Part shown: positions 1 to 7,886 of the stretch, one piece after another | Layout of the letters: the number at the start of each line of letters is the position of its first letter | Numbering within the stretch: position 1 is the stretch's first letter | NCBI GenBank assembly: GCA_018114805.1 | Contig: CP073042.1 | Span: 7,175,501-7,239,500 of the forward strand | DNA: 64,000 nt | Direction of reading: 5' to 3' | Source: Candidatus Streptomyces philanthi | Lineage (GTDB): Bacteria; Actinomycetota; Actinomycetes; Streptomycetales; Streptomycetaceae | The notes under the pieces: model-generated | What the model saw: only the letters and a program-made list of their open reading frames with translations | Databases searched by the model: none | Told to the model about the DNA's origin: nothing | Made by a program: the position numbers and the translations under genes

Positions 1-2
1 TC

Positions 3-653
3 TGGGTGCCGGGCAACCACGAGCTGTGGACCCACCCCAAGGAACCGGTGGAGCTGCGCGGCGTCGCCCGCTACGATGCGCTGGTCGAGATGTGCCGCTC
101 GCTGGGCGTCGCCACCCCCGAGGACCCGTTCCTGGTCTGGGAGGGCGCCGCGGGCCCGCTGACCATCGCCCCGGTCTTCACGCTGTACGACTACACCTTC
201 CGGGCCAACCCCCGGCAAACCCAGGAAGAGGCGCTGGCCGCCGCCTACGAGAGCGGCGTGGTCTGCACCGACGAACACTTCCTGCACCCGGACCCGTACC
301 CGACCAAGGAGGACTGGTCCCGGGCCCGGGTGGCCGAGACGGAGCGGCGGCTGGCCGAGATCGACCCGGCCGCTCCGCCGGTGCTCATCAACCACTGGCC
401 GCTCACCCGGCTGCCCACCGAGGTCCTGTACTACCCGGACTTCGCCCTGTGGTGCGGCACCAAGCTCACCGCCGACTGGCACCGACGCTTCAACGCCGCC
501 GCCGTCATCTACGGACACCTGCACATCCCGCGCGTGACCACCGAGGACGGCGTGCGGTTCGAGGAGGTCTCGCTCGGCTACCCGCGCGAGTGGCGCCGGC
601 GCGGCCTGCCCGACAACCTGCTGCGCCCGGTGCTGCCCCGGGTCGCGCACTGA
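3..653 (+). CDS. Metallophosphoesterase, 5' end outside window
   Basis: C-terminal part of a calcineurin-like metallophosphoesterase, a family of binuclear-metal hydrolases of phosphomonoesters or diesters; the substrate cannot be told from sequence. The frame is open to the window edge (Trp codon at 3), so the start lies upstream. Visible metal motifs are GNHE (residues 3-6 of the GTG-initiated reading), INHWPL near residue 128 and GHLH near residue 170. The upstream DxH motif is outside the window. It ends in TGA and converges on egtD with about 80 bp between them. No damage is seen in the visible part. Confidence 0.85.
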   Translation, partial: WVPGNHELWTHPKEPVELRGVARYDALVEMCRSLGVATPEDPFLVWEGAAGPLTIAPVFTLYDYTFRANPRQTQEEALAAAYESGVVCTDEHFLHPDPYPTKEDWSRARVAETERRLAEIDPAAPPVLINHWPLTRLPTEVLYYPDFALWCGTKLTADWHRRFNAAAVIYGHLHIPRVTTEDGVRFEEVSLGYPREWRRRGLPDNLLRPVLPRVAH

Positions 654-731
654 CGGGGAGCTGACGCGCCAGAAGCCGAGCGCGGACGCGCCCGCCGCCG
701 GCCAGCGCGCTCGCGGGAGACCGTCAGCCGG

Positions 732-1700
732 TCACGGCGCCACCGGCGTGGCGAGCGACAGCGCGAACCGCTCGGCGCCGTCCGTCCACCAGTGCCGCAG
801 GTCGAGCCCCGCCGCGGACAACTCCGCGTCGACCCCCGTGCGACGGAACTTCGCGGAGACCTCCGTGCGCAACTCCTCGCCGGCCGCGAAGGACACGGCC
901 AGGTCGACCGCGGGGATCTTCACGGTCAGCGCCGCCGTCGCCCGCAGCCGCATCTCGATCCACTCCCGCTCCCGGTCCCAGTGCGCGACGTGCGTGAACG
1001 CGCCGGGGTCGAAGTCGGCCCCCAGCTCGCGGTTGAGCACCGACAGCACGTTCTTGTTGAACGCGGCGGTCACGCCCGCCGCGTCGTCGTACGCCGCCAG
1101 CAGCGTCTCCTCCTCCTTGACCAGGTCGGTTCCGAGCAGCAGGGCGTCACCGGGCGCCAGCAGCGCGCGCACGGCGGCGAGGAACCGGGTCCGCTCGGCG
1201 GGCAACAGGTTGCCGATCGTGCCCCCGAGGAAGACCAGCAGCCGCGGCCCCGGCGTCTTCGGCAGGGCCAGCACCTGCTGGAAGTCGGCGACCAGGGCGT
1301 GCACGGTCAGCCCGGACCGCTCGGCCAGCAGGGCGTCTCCGGCCAGTTCCAGGGCGCTGCCGCTGACGTCCACGGGCACGTACGCCGCGAGGTCGGGCAG
1401 CGCGTCCAGGAGCAGCCGGGTCTTCTCGGACGAGCCGGAGCCCAGCTCCACCAGCGTGCGGGCGCCGGTGGCGGCGGCGATCGCGGGGGCCCGAGCGGCC
1501 AGGATCTCCCGCTCGGCCCGGGTGGGGTAGTACTCCGGCAGTTGGGTGATCTCCTCGAACAGCTCGCTGCCGCGCGCGTCGTAGAACCACTTCGGCGGCA
1601 GCCACTTGGACTCGGCGGTCAGCCCGGCGGAGACGTCGGCGCGCAGCGCCGCGGCCGTCGCGTCGTCGGGCAGCGTGCGGGTGAGGGCGAACGGGCTCAC
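732..1700 (-). CDS. egtD: EgtD, L-histidine N-alpha-methyltransferase
   Basis: SAM-dependent methyltransferase that trimethylates histidine to hercynine, the first committed step of ergothioneine synthesis. Length 322 aa, normal for EgtD. Visible features are the substrate-side segment ITQLPEYYPTR (51-61), the SAM motif ELGSGSSEKT (85-94), PVDVSGSAL (109-117) and FLGGTIGNL (147-155). The GTG start at 1700 is chosen because AAGGAG lies about 8 nt upstream and family similarity begins there. The same frame stays open upstream into the damaged egtB/egtC remnant with no stop between, so translational coupling or read-through is possible. The gene itself looks intact. It is the last gene of egtA-egtB/C-egtD. 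Confidence 0.95.
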   Translation of the reverse strand: MSPFALTRTLPDDATAAALRADVSAGLTAESKWLPPKWFYDARGSELFEEITQLPEYYPTRAEREILAARAPAIAAATGARTLVELGSGSSEKTRLLLDALPDLAAYVPVDVSGSALELAGDALLAERSGLTVHALVADFQQVLALPKTPGPRLLVFLGGTIGNLLPAERTRFLAAVRALLAPGDALLLGTDLVKEEETLLAAYDDAAGVTAAFNKNVLSVLNRELGADFDPGAFTHVAHWDREREWIEMRLRATAALTVKIPAVDLAVSFAAGEELRTEVSAKFRRTGVDAELSAAGLDLRHWWTDGAERFALSLATPVAP

Positions 1701-2852
1701 GGTGACGACTCCTTGTGCTGCGGCGACAGGTGCGGGGGCGGGGCGGCGTGCGGCGCTGCCATGGCCGGGCGCGACCGGTTGGAGCCGCTCAGCCCCGCGG
1801 GCCGCCGGTCGCGCCGGCGGCGGGCGAGCGGACGGCGACCGGTGGGGCGCGCCGGGCCCCGGCCCGGGCGCGGCCCCCGACGAGGCGGGGTGACCGCCAC
1901 CGCCCGACCCCGGGTGCCCTCCGAGGGGCGCCCGGTGCTCGATCGGGGTGAGCCGGACACCGGACCGGGTGGCCGTCACCAACGTGCGGTTGGGCACCTC
2001 GACCCAGCGCGGATCGTCGTCGTACGGCTCCGACGCCACGACCACCGCACCGCCCGACGCCAGTTCACCAAGCTCCGGTGCCGTCTGTCCGCAACGCGCC
2101 CCGGCCCGGCTCGCGGGACCGGAGCCGGCCGGCGCTGGCTCGGTGCGGTACCACAACGAGTCGCCCCAGGTGGTGGCGGCGATGGCGGCCCCGTCGGTCA
2201 ACAGCAGGTTCAGCCGCGAATCGGGTGCCGCCGCGTCCAGCGCGACGACCGTCTCGGCCAGCGACTGGCCCAGCGGCGTGCCCGCGCGCAACCGGCGCAG
2301 CGCGAGCGCCCACACGAAGGCCGCGTCGTTGCGCGCCTCCATGCCGAGCAGCGCCTCCGGCTCCACCGTGCCCACCAGGCCGGCCACCGACCCGGGCCAG
2401 CCCTGAACGGACCCGTTGTGGCTGAACAACCAGGGCCCGCCGCGCAGCGGCGCCCGCTCCAGCACGTCCAGGGCCCGGCCGCGCACCTTGGCGGCGTAGC
2501 CGCGGGCCTCCGTCGGCGACAGCAGCGGCAACGTGGGGCGTTCGGAGCGCGGGTGCTCGAACGCGTCATAGACCGAGTCGATCTCCGGCCGCAGCGCCTC
2601 CCGCCTGGCCACGGTGCGCAGCAGCCACTGTTCCTCCTGGTTGCCGATGTGAGCTAGGTCCCACACCAGGGGCGACATCAGCGGTGAGTGCTGGGCGGTC
2701 AGCTCCTCGTCCGCCACGCAACTGGTCAGCAGCGCGGTGCGCTCGCGCGCGGTGGTCAGCGCGCCCAGGGCGCGCGCCCTGAGCAGCTCCGGGTCGTGCG
2801 CGGGCTCGGCGGACGCGGTGAACGTCCCGGACCCCGGTTGGATGCGGGTCAT
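1701..2852 (-). pseudogene. egtB-egtC chimera (EgtB DinB domain joined to EgtC C-terminus)
   Basis: The ATG at 2852 overlaps the egtA stop. Residues 1 to about 135 match the N-terminal DinB-like domain of EgtB, the iron-dependent sulfoxide synthase (DLAHIGNQEEQW near 65-76, ending RALDVLERAP). From about residue 138 (near position 2440) the sequence becomes the C-terminal half of EgtC, the class II amidohydrolase that removes glutamate (PWLFSHNG, then SRLNLLLTDG and WGDSLWYR). The FGE-like catalytic domain of EgtB with its HxxxHxE metal motif, and the EgtC N-terminus with the nucleophilic Cys2, are both absent. The join is in frame. No stop separates it from egtD, which suggests the normal egtC end is also altered. 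Neither activity should remain. Confidence 0.85.
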
Positions 2853-4132
2853 GAGCGGCCTTCCTTCCCGGAGAGGGAGTCGAGCAGATCGTCGGCGGGA
2901 CATCGACCCCGGGCGACATAGCGGGCGCGGAACCCGGCGACGGCGGCACACACCTCGGGTGTCGCGCCGATCCGGGGCAGCGCCTCCTCGGCCGCGGCGA
3001 AGCAGGCCACGGCGGCGGCGTGCAGCTCCGGGTCGGCCAGCCCCTGCTGGGCGGCCCGCTCCCACAGCGGGTTGCGGGGCGCGGGGGCCGCACCGGCCGT
3101 GTCGCCGAGCGGCTTGACCGCGCGGTAGGCGGCCTCGGCCGCGGCCGGATCGTCGAACAGGGCGGCCGTGACGGCCAGCGGCACCATCCAGCCGTCCGCG
3201 CCGTGCTGCGCGTCGACCATGCGCAGCTCCAGGTGACCGCGCGGGCGCACCGGCGGGAAGAGCGTCGAGATGTGGTAGCTGACGTCCTCCAGGCTCGGCC
3301 GTGGCCGGCCGTCCCGGACCCAGTCGCGCAGCCGCAACTTGTCCACCGGCACCTCCCACGGACCCGTGCCGCCGTCCGTGTCCCGGATGCACATCACCGG
3401 CGCCCGGAGCACGTAGTCCGTCCAGGCGGCGCGCGGCTCCGCGTCCGTGGCAGGCGCCTGGGTACGCCCCGGGTCCATCGCCGCCCACGCGGCCTGCCGG
3501 GTGGAGCGCCAGCCGGTGGGCCGGCCCTGGTCGAGCGGGGAGTTGGCGAACGCGGCCACCAGCACCGCGCCGAGCAGGTGCGCGAGCCGCGACCGCCGCC
3601 CGTACCCGAGCGGCCCCGGTTCCTCGTGGCCCGCGTCCAGGCACACCTGGACGGAGGCCGAACGGCACATCATGGTGCGGCCGGCCGGGCCCCAACGATC
3701 GAGATAGCTCTCCATCGCGTGGTAGCGGGGCAGGTCCAGCAGGCGGCGGGGCCGACGCCACGGATCATGGCCGTGGCCCGCTATGCCGAGTCCCATCGGG
3801 GCGAGGAAGGCTCTGACCGCGCTCAGGTCCTCCGCCATCTCCTGGACGCAGGAGGTGAGCGAGGAGGCCGGGCGGGAGCTGAGTTCGAGCTGGCCGCCGG
3901 GTTCGAAGGTGAGGGCGGACCTCAGCGGCAGTGTCCGCAGCCCCTCGGTCACGGCCGTCAGCCGGGTCGGGTGCAGCGGTCGTGCGGGGTCGTGCAGGTC
4001 GTGCAGTACCCATTCGAGTTCGACACCCAGTCGCGTGGGCGGTCCGGTCTTGAAACAGATGCCGTGGACGAGTGCTTCGACCTCGTCCTCGGTGACCGTC
4101 TGCGCTCTCGACGGCCGTAGTTGTTCGGGCAT
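2849..4132 (-). CDS. egtA: EgtA, glutamate-cysteine ligase
   Basis: ATP-dependent ligase (GCS2 family) making gamma-glutamylcysteine, the sulfur donor used by EgtB. Length 427 aa, typical for actinobacterial EgtA. Recognisable segments are LGVELEWVLHD near the N-terminus, ALTFEPGGQLELSSRPA in the substrate-binding region, MMCRSASVQVCLD and HLELRMVDAQ. The ATG at 4132 is preceded by GGGAGG about 8 nt away; upstream in-frame codons look non-coding. The stop overlaps the downstream ATG (ATGA), so translation should be coupled. It is the first gene of the egt operon, whose promoter must lie within 4133-4400. Intact. Confidence 0.93.
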   Translation of the reverse strand: MPEQLRPSRAQTVTEDEVEALVHGICFKTGPPTRLGVELEWVLHDLHDPARPLHPTRLTAVTEGLRTLPLRSALTFEPGGQLELSSRPASSLTSCVQEMAEDLSAVRAFLAPMGLGIAGHGHDPWRRPRRLLDLPRYHAMESYLDRWGPAGRTMMCRSASVQVCLDAGHEEPGPLGYGRRSRLAHLLGAVLVAAFANSPLDQGRPTGWRSTRQAAWAAMDPGRTQAPATDAEPRAAWTDYVLRAPVMCIRDTDGGTGPWEVPVDKLRLRDWVRDGRPRPSLEDVSYHISTLFPPVRPRGHLELRMVDAQHGADGWMVPLAVTAALFDDPAAAEAAYRAVKPLGDTAGAAPAPRNPLWERAAQQGLADPELHAAAVACFAAAEEALPRIGATPEVCAAVAGFRARYVARGRCPADDLLDSLSGKEGRS

Positions 4133-4406
4133 GCCAGGGCCTCCCGTCCGCCGGACCTGCGGGCCCGGCTCGGTGTGAGGGGTCGTCGCCCCCACACCAC
4201 CTAAAGCCACGCGACGCACGCGCTCAAGGGGGCGTCCGATACTTCCCGATCCGCGATGAGAGCACCACAGCTCATCGTACGGTCGCGGCCGCGAAACCTC
4301 TCCTGACGTCCGCGATCTTCCACCGCCCCGCGCCCCCACCATCGCTCACCGAGGCCCGGGGCGGGCCCCGCGCCCCGGTTTTTCCGGCCCCGCGCGGCAC
4401 GTGGAA

Positions 4407-4459
4407 GGGCCCCGGCCCCCGTACGCCGACGGAGTGCGGCGGTACGGGGGCCGGGGCCC
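4407..4459. terminator. Long GC-rich inverted repeat, probable terminator
   Basis: Arms at 4407-4427 and 4438-4459 pair over 21 bp with one bulged base, around a 10-nt loop. It lies about 130 bp beyond the stop of the minus-strand DUF4239 gene and about 275 bp upstream of egtA, so it should insulate egtA from read-through. No U-run is seen, as is usual for Streptomyces hairpin terminators. The rest of 4133-4591 holds only the presumed egtA promoter, with no coding signal. Confidence 0.7.
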
Positions 4460-4591
4460 GGGGTGGCCCGGGTGGCCGGGCTCGGGGTGGCGCCCAGCCC
4501 GGGCCCGGGCGGACGTCGGAGGGGGACGACGCGCCCTGGCGCGGGAGCGAGGGGGTGCCGGGAGCCCGGCGGGCGGATGGGAGCGCGGGCG

Positions 4592-5347
4592 TCAGAGGCG
4601 GAAGAGGTCGGTGAACGGCTCCGCCGCGTCCGTAGCCGACCGCCCGAACGGCGCGTCGAAGTCCCAGACCAGGAACAGCAGGAACGCGATCAGCGCACTG
4701 AACAGGCCCGCCAGCACCAGCTCCCGCGCCGAGCACCGAATCTGCAACGTGAACACCATGCCGACGGCGACCAGCGCCCCGCCGATCAGGCCGAACCACA
4801 CCACACCCGGGATCGTGGCCCCCGCGCTCTGACCGCGGGCGCTGCGCCCCTCGTCGGCCAGGGCGACCTGGTCGGCCAGCGGCTGGTACGTCTGGGCCAT
4901 CCGCTCATCGCGCGGCGTGGCCTCCACCACGGCGTGCCGCAACTCGCGCATCAGCGCGTCGCCCCGCTCGGTGAGTTCGCCCTCCTCGACCATGTGCGGG
5001 AACTCCTCGTCCACGACCTAGCGCACGTACGCGGTCACGCTCGCCCTGATCCGCTCCCGCTCGGCCGCCGGGTACACGTGTATCCGCTCGCTAACCTCGT
5101 GCAACGCCGCCGCCTCCGCGCGCACCGTGTCCCCGGCGGCCCCCTTGGCCTCCCAGACCCCCGCGATCGCGAGGCCGAGGACGATCGCGTACACCATGCC
5201 GATCATCATCGTCATGTACTCGATGACGTCCGGGGTCTCCGACGGGTCATCGTCCTCGCCGATACGACGCTGGTTGAGGATGACGATGACGAGCACGACC
5301 GCACAGGCAGCGGCCATCGCGAGGGCCAGGACCAGCCATTCGGACAT
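4592..5347 (-). pseudogene. DUF4239 (bestrophin-like) membrane protein, in-frame TAG
   Basis: Membrane protein of the DUF4239/bestrophin-like family; function unknown, possibly channel-like. Two N-terminal membrane helices (residues 4-24 and about 45-66) are followed by a soluble stretch and two C-terminal helices (VWFGLIGGALVAVGMVFTL and LVLAGLFSALIAFLLFLVW). A TAG at 5020-5018 interrupts the frame between AYVR and VVDEEFP. The codons after it continue the family sequence in the same frame, so this is a point nonsense change in a conserved motif, not a boundary between two genes. The ATG at 5347 starts a hydrophobic helix typical for the family. Monocistronic. Confidence 0.85.
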
Positions 5348-5464
5348 GGGGATTCTCCGTACGTCGACGTGCGCGGTGGTGGGAGCGTGAGGGACGGCTC
5401 CACGCGGGCGGTTGGTGTGATGCGGTGTGGCGGCGGGTGGGAGCGGGGCGCGACCCCGCCGCCG

Positions 5465-6373
5465 CTAGCGGCGCCGCCCCCGGCCGCGGCTGGAGGAGCG
5501 CGGGCGCAGCGCCGCGGCGGCGAGCACAGCCGGCGCGGTGAGCAGCAGGGTGAGGGCCACCGTGGACAGCCCGCCCGGCGGCTGGTGCCGGGCCGCGCGG
5601 TGGTAGGCGCGCGCCTCGACGGCGCTGGGGCTGGGCGACGCCGTGGGCGGCGGGGCCGGGGCGCTCGTCGCCGGCGCCTTGGGTGTGGGCCGCGACCGAG
5701 GCGGAGCGGGCCGGGGTGGCGTCTGCGCCGCCCGACTGGGCTCCGAGGCGGACGGCACGGGGGGCTCTCGGGCGGAGTCGGCCGGGCCGGGCGGTCGGTG
5801 GCCGGCGGCGTGGGCACGCCAGGCGTGGGACTCGGTCGGGGCGGTGTCGGGCGTGGCGCAGGAGGTGTCGGACTCGGCTCCGTCGGCGTGGGACGGGGCT
5901 CGGGCGGGGTGGGGGGTCGGAGTGGGTGTGGGGGTTGGGGTGGGAGTCGGTGTCGGGGTGGGCGTGGGGCGTGGTGGGCAGGGCGGTGGTGCCCAGTGGC
6001 AGCAGCCGTGGCCGATGGTGAGCGTGATGCCGCCCGCGGAGACGATGACGCACAGGCCGCCGTGGCGGGCGTGCGCTGATACGGCGCCGTCGCCGACAGC
6101 GAGGTCGAGGTCGAGGCCCAGGTGCTCGCCGGGCCGGTGGGATGCCTGGGCACGGCGGTGCGGGGGCGCGAGGGGCGGCTCCGTTGCTGTGTGACCCGCT
6201 GGTCCCGCGCTGGTGGCGTGCGCGGAGGTCGGTGCCGACCGGGCGCCGCCAGCACGGGCGTCCTGGGTGGCGCTCTCGCCTCGCGCTGCCGCCGCATCGG
6301 AGGAAGCGAGGATGACGGCCGCGCAGCCGACGCCCAACCGAGTTGCCCAGTGTCTGCGATTCACGTTTGCCAT
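5465..6373 (-). CDS. Secreted protein with Pro-Thr repeat spacer and C-terminal anchor
   Basis: No named function recognised. The ATG at 6373 gives a signal-like N-terminus (MANVNRRHWATRLGVGCAA) ending near SSDAAAARG. A small conserved-looking block follows (HLGLDLDLAVGDGAVSAHA and LCVIVSAGGITLTIG, residues about 85-120), then an unbroken Pro-Thr repeat, then a long Pro/Ala/Ser-rich low-complexity region. The C-terminus has a hydrophobic segment (LSTVALTLLLTAPAVLAAAAL) and an Arg-rich tail, the layout of a wall- or membrane-anchored surface protein, but no clear LPxTG-type sortase motif is visible. A GTG six codons upstream (6391) is an alternative start. Surface exposure is inferred from architecture only. 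Confidence 0.7.
   Translation of the reverse strand: MANVNRRHWATRLGVGCAAVILASSDAAAARGESATQDARAGGARSAPTSAHATSAGPAGHTATEPPLAPPHRRAQASHRPGEHLGLDLDLAVGDGAVSAHARHGGLCVIVSAGGITLTIGHGCCHWAPPPCPPRPTPTPTPTPTPTPTPTPTPHPARAPSHADGAESDTSCATPDTAPTESHAWRAHAAGHRPPGPADSAREPPVPSASEPSRAAQTPPRPAPPRSRPTPKAPATSAPAPPPTASPSPSAVEARAYHRAARHQPPGGLSTVALTLLLTAPAVLAAAALRPRSSSRGRGRRR
5910..5969 (-). repeat. Hexanucleotide-like tandem repeat encoding Pro-Thr
   Basis: About 60 bp of degenerate 6-nt units encode roughly ten consecutive Pro-Thr pairs in the secreted protein at 5465-6373. The frame is kept throughout. Such spacers lift a domain away from the membrane or wall; the DNA repeat could vary in length by slippage. 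Confidence 0.8.
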
Positions 6374-6421
6374 GCTGCGCGCGTCACTCACATGGCACGC
6401 CGGACTGTTACCAGGTTCCCC

Positions 6422-6439
6422 CGATGTGGTGAAACATCG
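6422..6439. promoter_or_regulatory. CGATGT-N6-ACATCG inverted repeat
   Basis: A perfect 6-bp inverted repeat with 6-nt spacer, about 50 bp upstream of the secreted Pro-Thr protein and in the same divergent region as the PadR gene. It resembles the ATGT-N8-ACAT box bound by PadR proteins except for spacer length. An operator role is inference. The rest of 6374-6734 is non-coding promoter space. Confidence 0.35.
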
Positions 6440-6669
6440 CGACAGAGGTTTGTATCGCCTAGGTCCACCCTTCCCGGTGAAGGGCCAGGTGGGGGCGCGT
6501 CTCGCGGCCCAACGACCCGGCGTGCCGCCGCTACGTGGCAGGGCAGTGCGGTGACCGGCGATAGCTCCGCGCGAGTTGGGGCGAGGGCCGGTGCCGCGTG
6601 CGCTGCTCGGAGTCCGGTCGCGCGACGCCCGGCCCGTGTTCGCCGCGCGTCACCTCCGCGCCCACTACC

Positions 6670-6709
6670 TAGTGCTACTGTGTAGTAGTACTCGGTGCTA
6701 CGTAGTACC
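6670..6709. promoter_or_regulatory. Tandem imperfect palindromes upstream of padR-like gene
   Basis: Two related units follow each other: GTGCTAC-TGT-GTAGTAGTAC and GTGCTACGTAGTAC, each centred on CTAC/GTAG half-sites, so GTAGTAC occurs twice. They are AT-richer than the surroundings and end about 25 bp before the TTG start of the PadR gene. Autorepression by the PadR protein is the natural guess; no binding data are visible. Confidence 0.5.
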
Positions 6710-6734
6710 GGGTCGGGGTCGAGGAGGGCTCACC

Positions 6735-7058
6735 TTGGACGACCTGACGGAGATGCTGAAGGGCACGCTCGAAAGGTGCGTGCTCGACATCATCGGCGGC
6801 GAGGAGACCTACGGCTACGCCATCACCCGTCGACTGAACGAACTCGGCTTCGCCGACGTCGTCGAGGGCACGGTGTAGACTATCCTGTTGCGACTGGAGC
6901 GGAACAAGCTCATCCAGGTGACCAAGCAGCCGTCCGAGGTCGGCCCGCCCCGCAAGTTCTACGCGCTCAACGACGCCGGACGCGAGGAACTCGCGAAGTT
7001 CTGGACGAAATGGCAGTACGTCTCATCACGCATCGACAGGCTCAGGAAGGGTCGGGAG
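6735..7058 (+). pseudogene. PadR-family transcriptional regulator, in-frame TAG
   Basis: Winged-helix repressor of the PadR family. The TTG start at 6735 is preceded by GAGGAGG, giving LDDLTEMLKGTLERCVLDII. A TAG at 6876-6878 interrupts the conserved EGTV(Y)TILLRLE segment, where family members have Tyr, so TAC to TAG is likely. The same frame resumes with LRLERNKLIQVTKQPSEVG and the wing region PPRKFYALNDAGREEL. The frame then runs into the DUF1048 start without a stop, suggesting a second small change near 7050. First gene of a PadR-DUF1048-DUF1048 unit. The upstream palindromes at 6670-6709 are a candidate autoregulatory site. Confidence 0.85.
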
Positions 7059-7407
7059 ATGAGTTTCTGGGAGACCGTCACTGGGAGCGACCTCACCAGG
7101 GATTGGAAGGCGTTCGAGGCTCGGGCCGAGGCCCTGCAGGACGACTACCGGGCGGCGTGGGAGCAGCAAGGGTCATCTCCATCCCTACTGGGACTTCACC
7201 AGCCGCAACCTGACGCCGATCCTCGACGCCGCCCTGGCGCTGCTCGAGGAGACGGCGGCGGACGGGCAGGACCTCCACGAGGTGCTCGGCGACGACATCC
7301 GAGGCTTCTGCGCCGCACTGGCCGGCGACGAGGGTGCCCGCACCTACCGCGACCGGTGGCGCGGGCAGTTGAACAGGAACGTCGCGCGGAAACTGAGCCG
7401 GCTGTAG
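7059..7407 (+). pseudogene. DUF1048 protein 1, frameshifted
   Basis: Small helical DUF1048 protein; function unknown, commonly encoded beside a PadR repressor. The ATG at 7059 follows GGGAG and reads SFWETVTGSDLTRDWKAFE. A frameshift near 7171-7174 separates this from the C-terminal half (YWDFTSRNLTPILDAAL to NRNVARKLSRL), which ends at TAG 7405-7407. Repaired length is about 115 aa. The second DUF1048 gene follows after 7 bp. No membrane segments are evident. Confidence 0.8.
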
Positions 7408-7414
7408 GGCTGAC

Positions 7415-7742
7415 GTGAGCATCCAGGACGTCATCGAGGGCAAGAAGCAGTGGGCGGGCGCACATGGCTCGGGTCAAGGCGCTGCCGCCGGACTACCAGA
7501 TCGTCTACAAGGAGATGCGGAAGTACCTGTTCAAGGTCGGGCCGATCGACCTGGTCGACGGGCCCCTGCTCCCCAGGATCGTCGACTTCTTCGAGGAAGG
7601 CGCCGCGGCGGACAAGGGGGTCCTGGAACTCATCGGCCCCGATGTCGCCGCGTTCTGTGATGAACTGATCAAGGACTCGCGCACCTACGCGGACGTCTAC
7701 CAGCAATCCCGCACCACCCGGCCCGGCGCGAGGGGGGCGTGA
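7415..7742 (+). pseudogene. DUF1048 protein 2, frameshifted
   Basis: Second DUF1048 protein of the PadR-linked unit. The GTG at 7415 reads SIQDVIEGKKQW; one extra base near 7455-7460 shifts the frame, after which AHMARVKALPPDYQIVYKEM and KVGPIDLVDGPLLPRIVDFFE continue to TGA 7742. Repaired length is about 108 aa. It is a diverged paralog of the preceding gene rather than a recent copy, so the two may form a heteromer (inference). Last gene of the unit. Confidence 0.8.
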
Positions 7743-7886
7743 CCGCGTCGCCGTTGCCAGTGAGCCGGGCGTAAAGGTCCGCGGTCCCGGACGGCGGGCC
7801 GGTCGAACTGCCCGATCCCGCCCGGGCCCCGCCGTCGCGCGAGCGGCCGGGCCGGGGCGGGCCCGCGGGTGCGTCCGTGCGGGTGC

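Noticed and set aside
732..3761. One 1009-codon minus-strand frame taken as a giant protein
   Set aside because: It is a chance concatenation: an out-of-frame stretch of egtA, then the egtB-egtC chimera, then egtD with its own ribosome site and start.
4133..4591. Mobile element ends in the GC-rich inverted repeat upstream of egtA
   Set aside because: The arms are only about 21 bp with a 10-nt loop, no transposase or target duplication is present; a terminator is simpler.
5910..5969. CRISPR or telomere-like repeat
   Set aside because: The repeat is inside a coding frame, has 6-nt units without spacers and encodes a Pro-Thr spacer.
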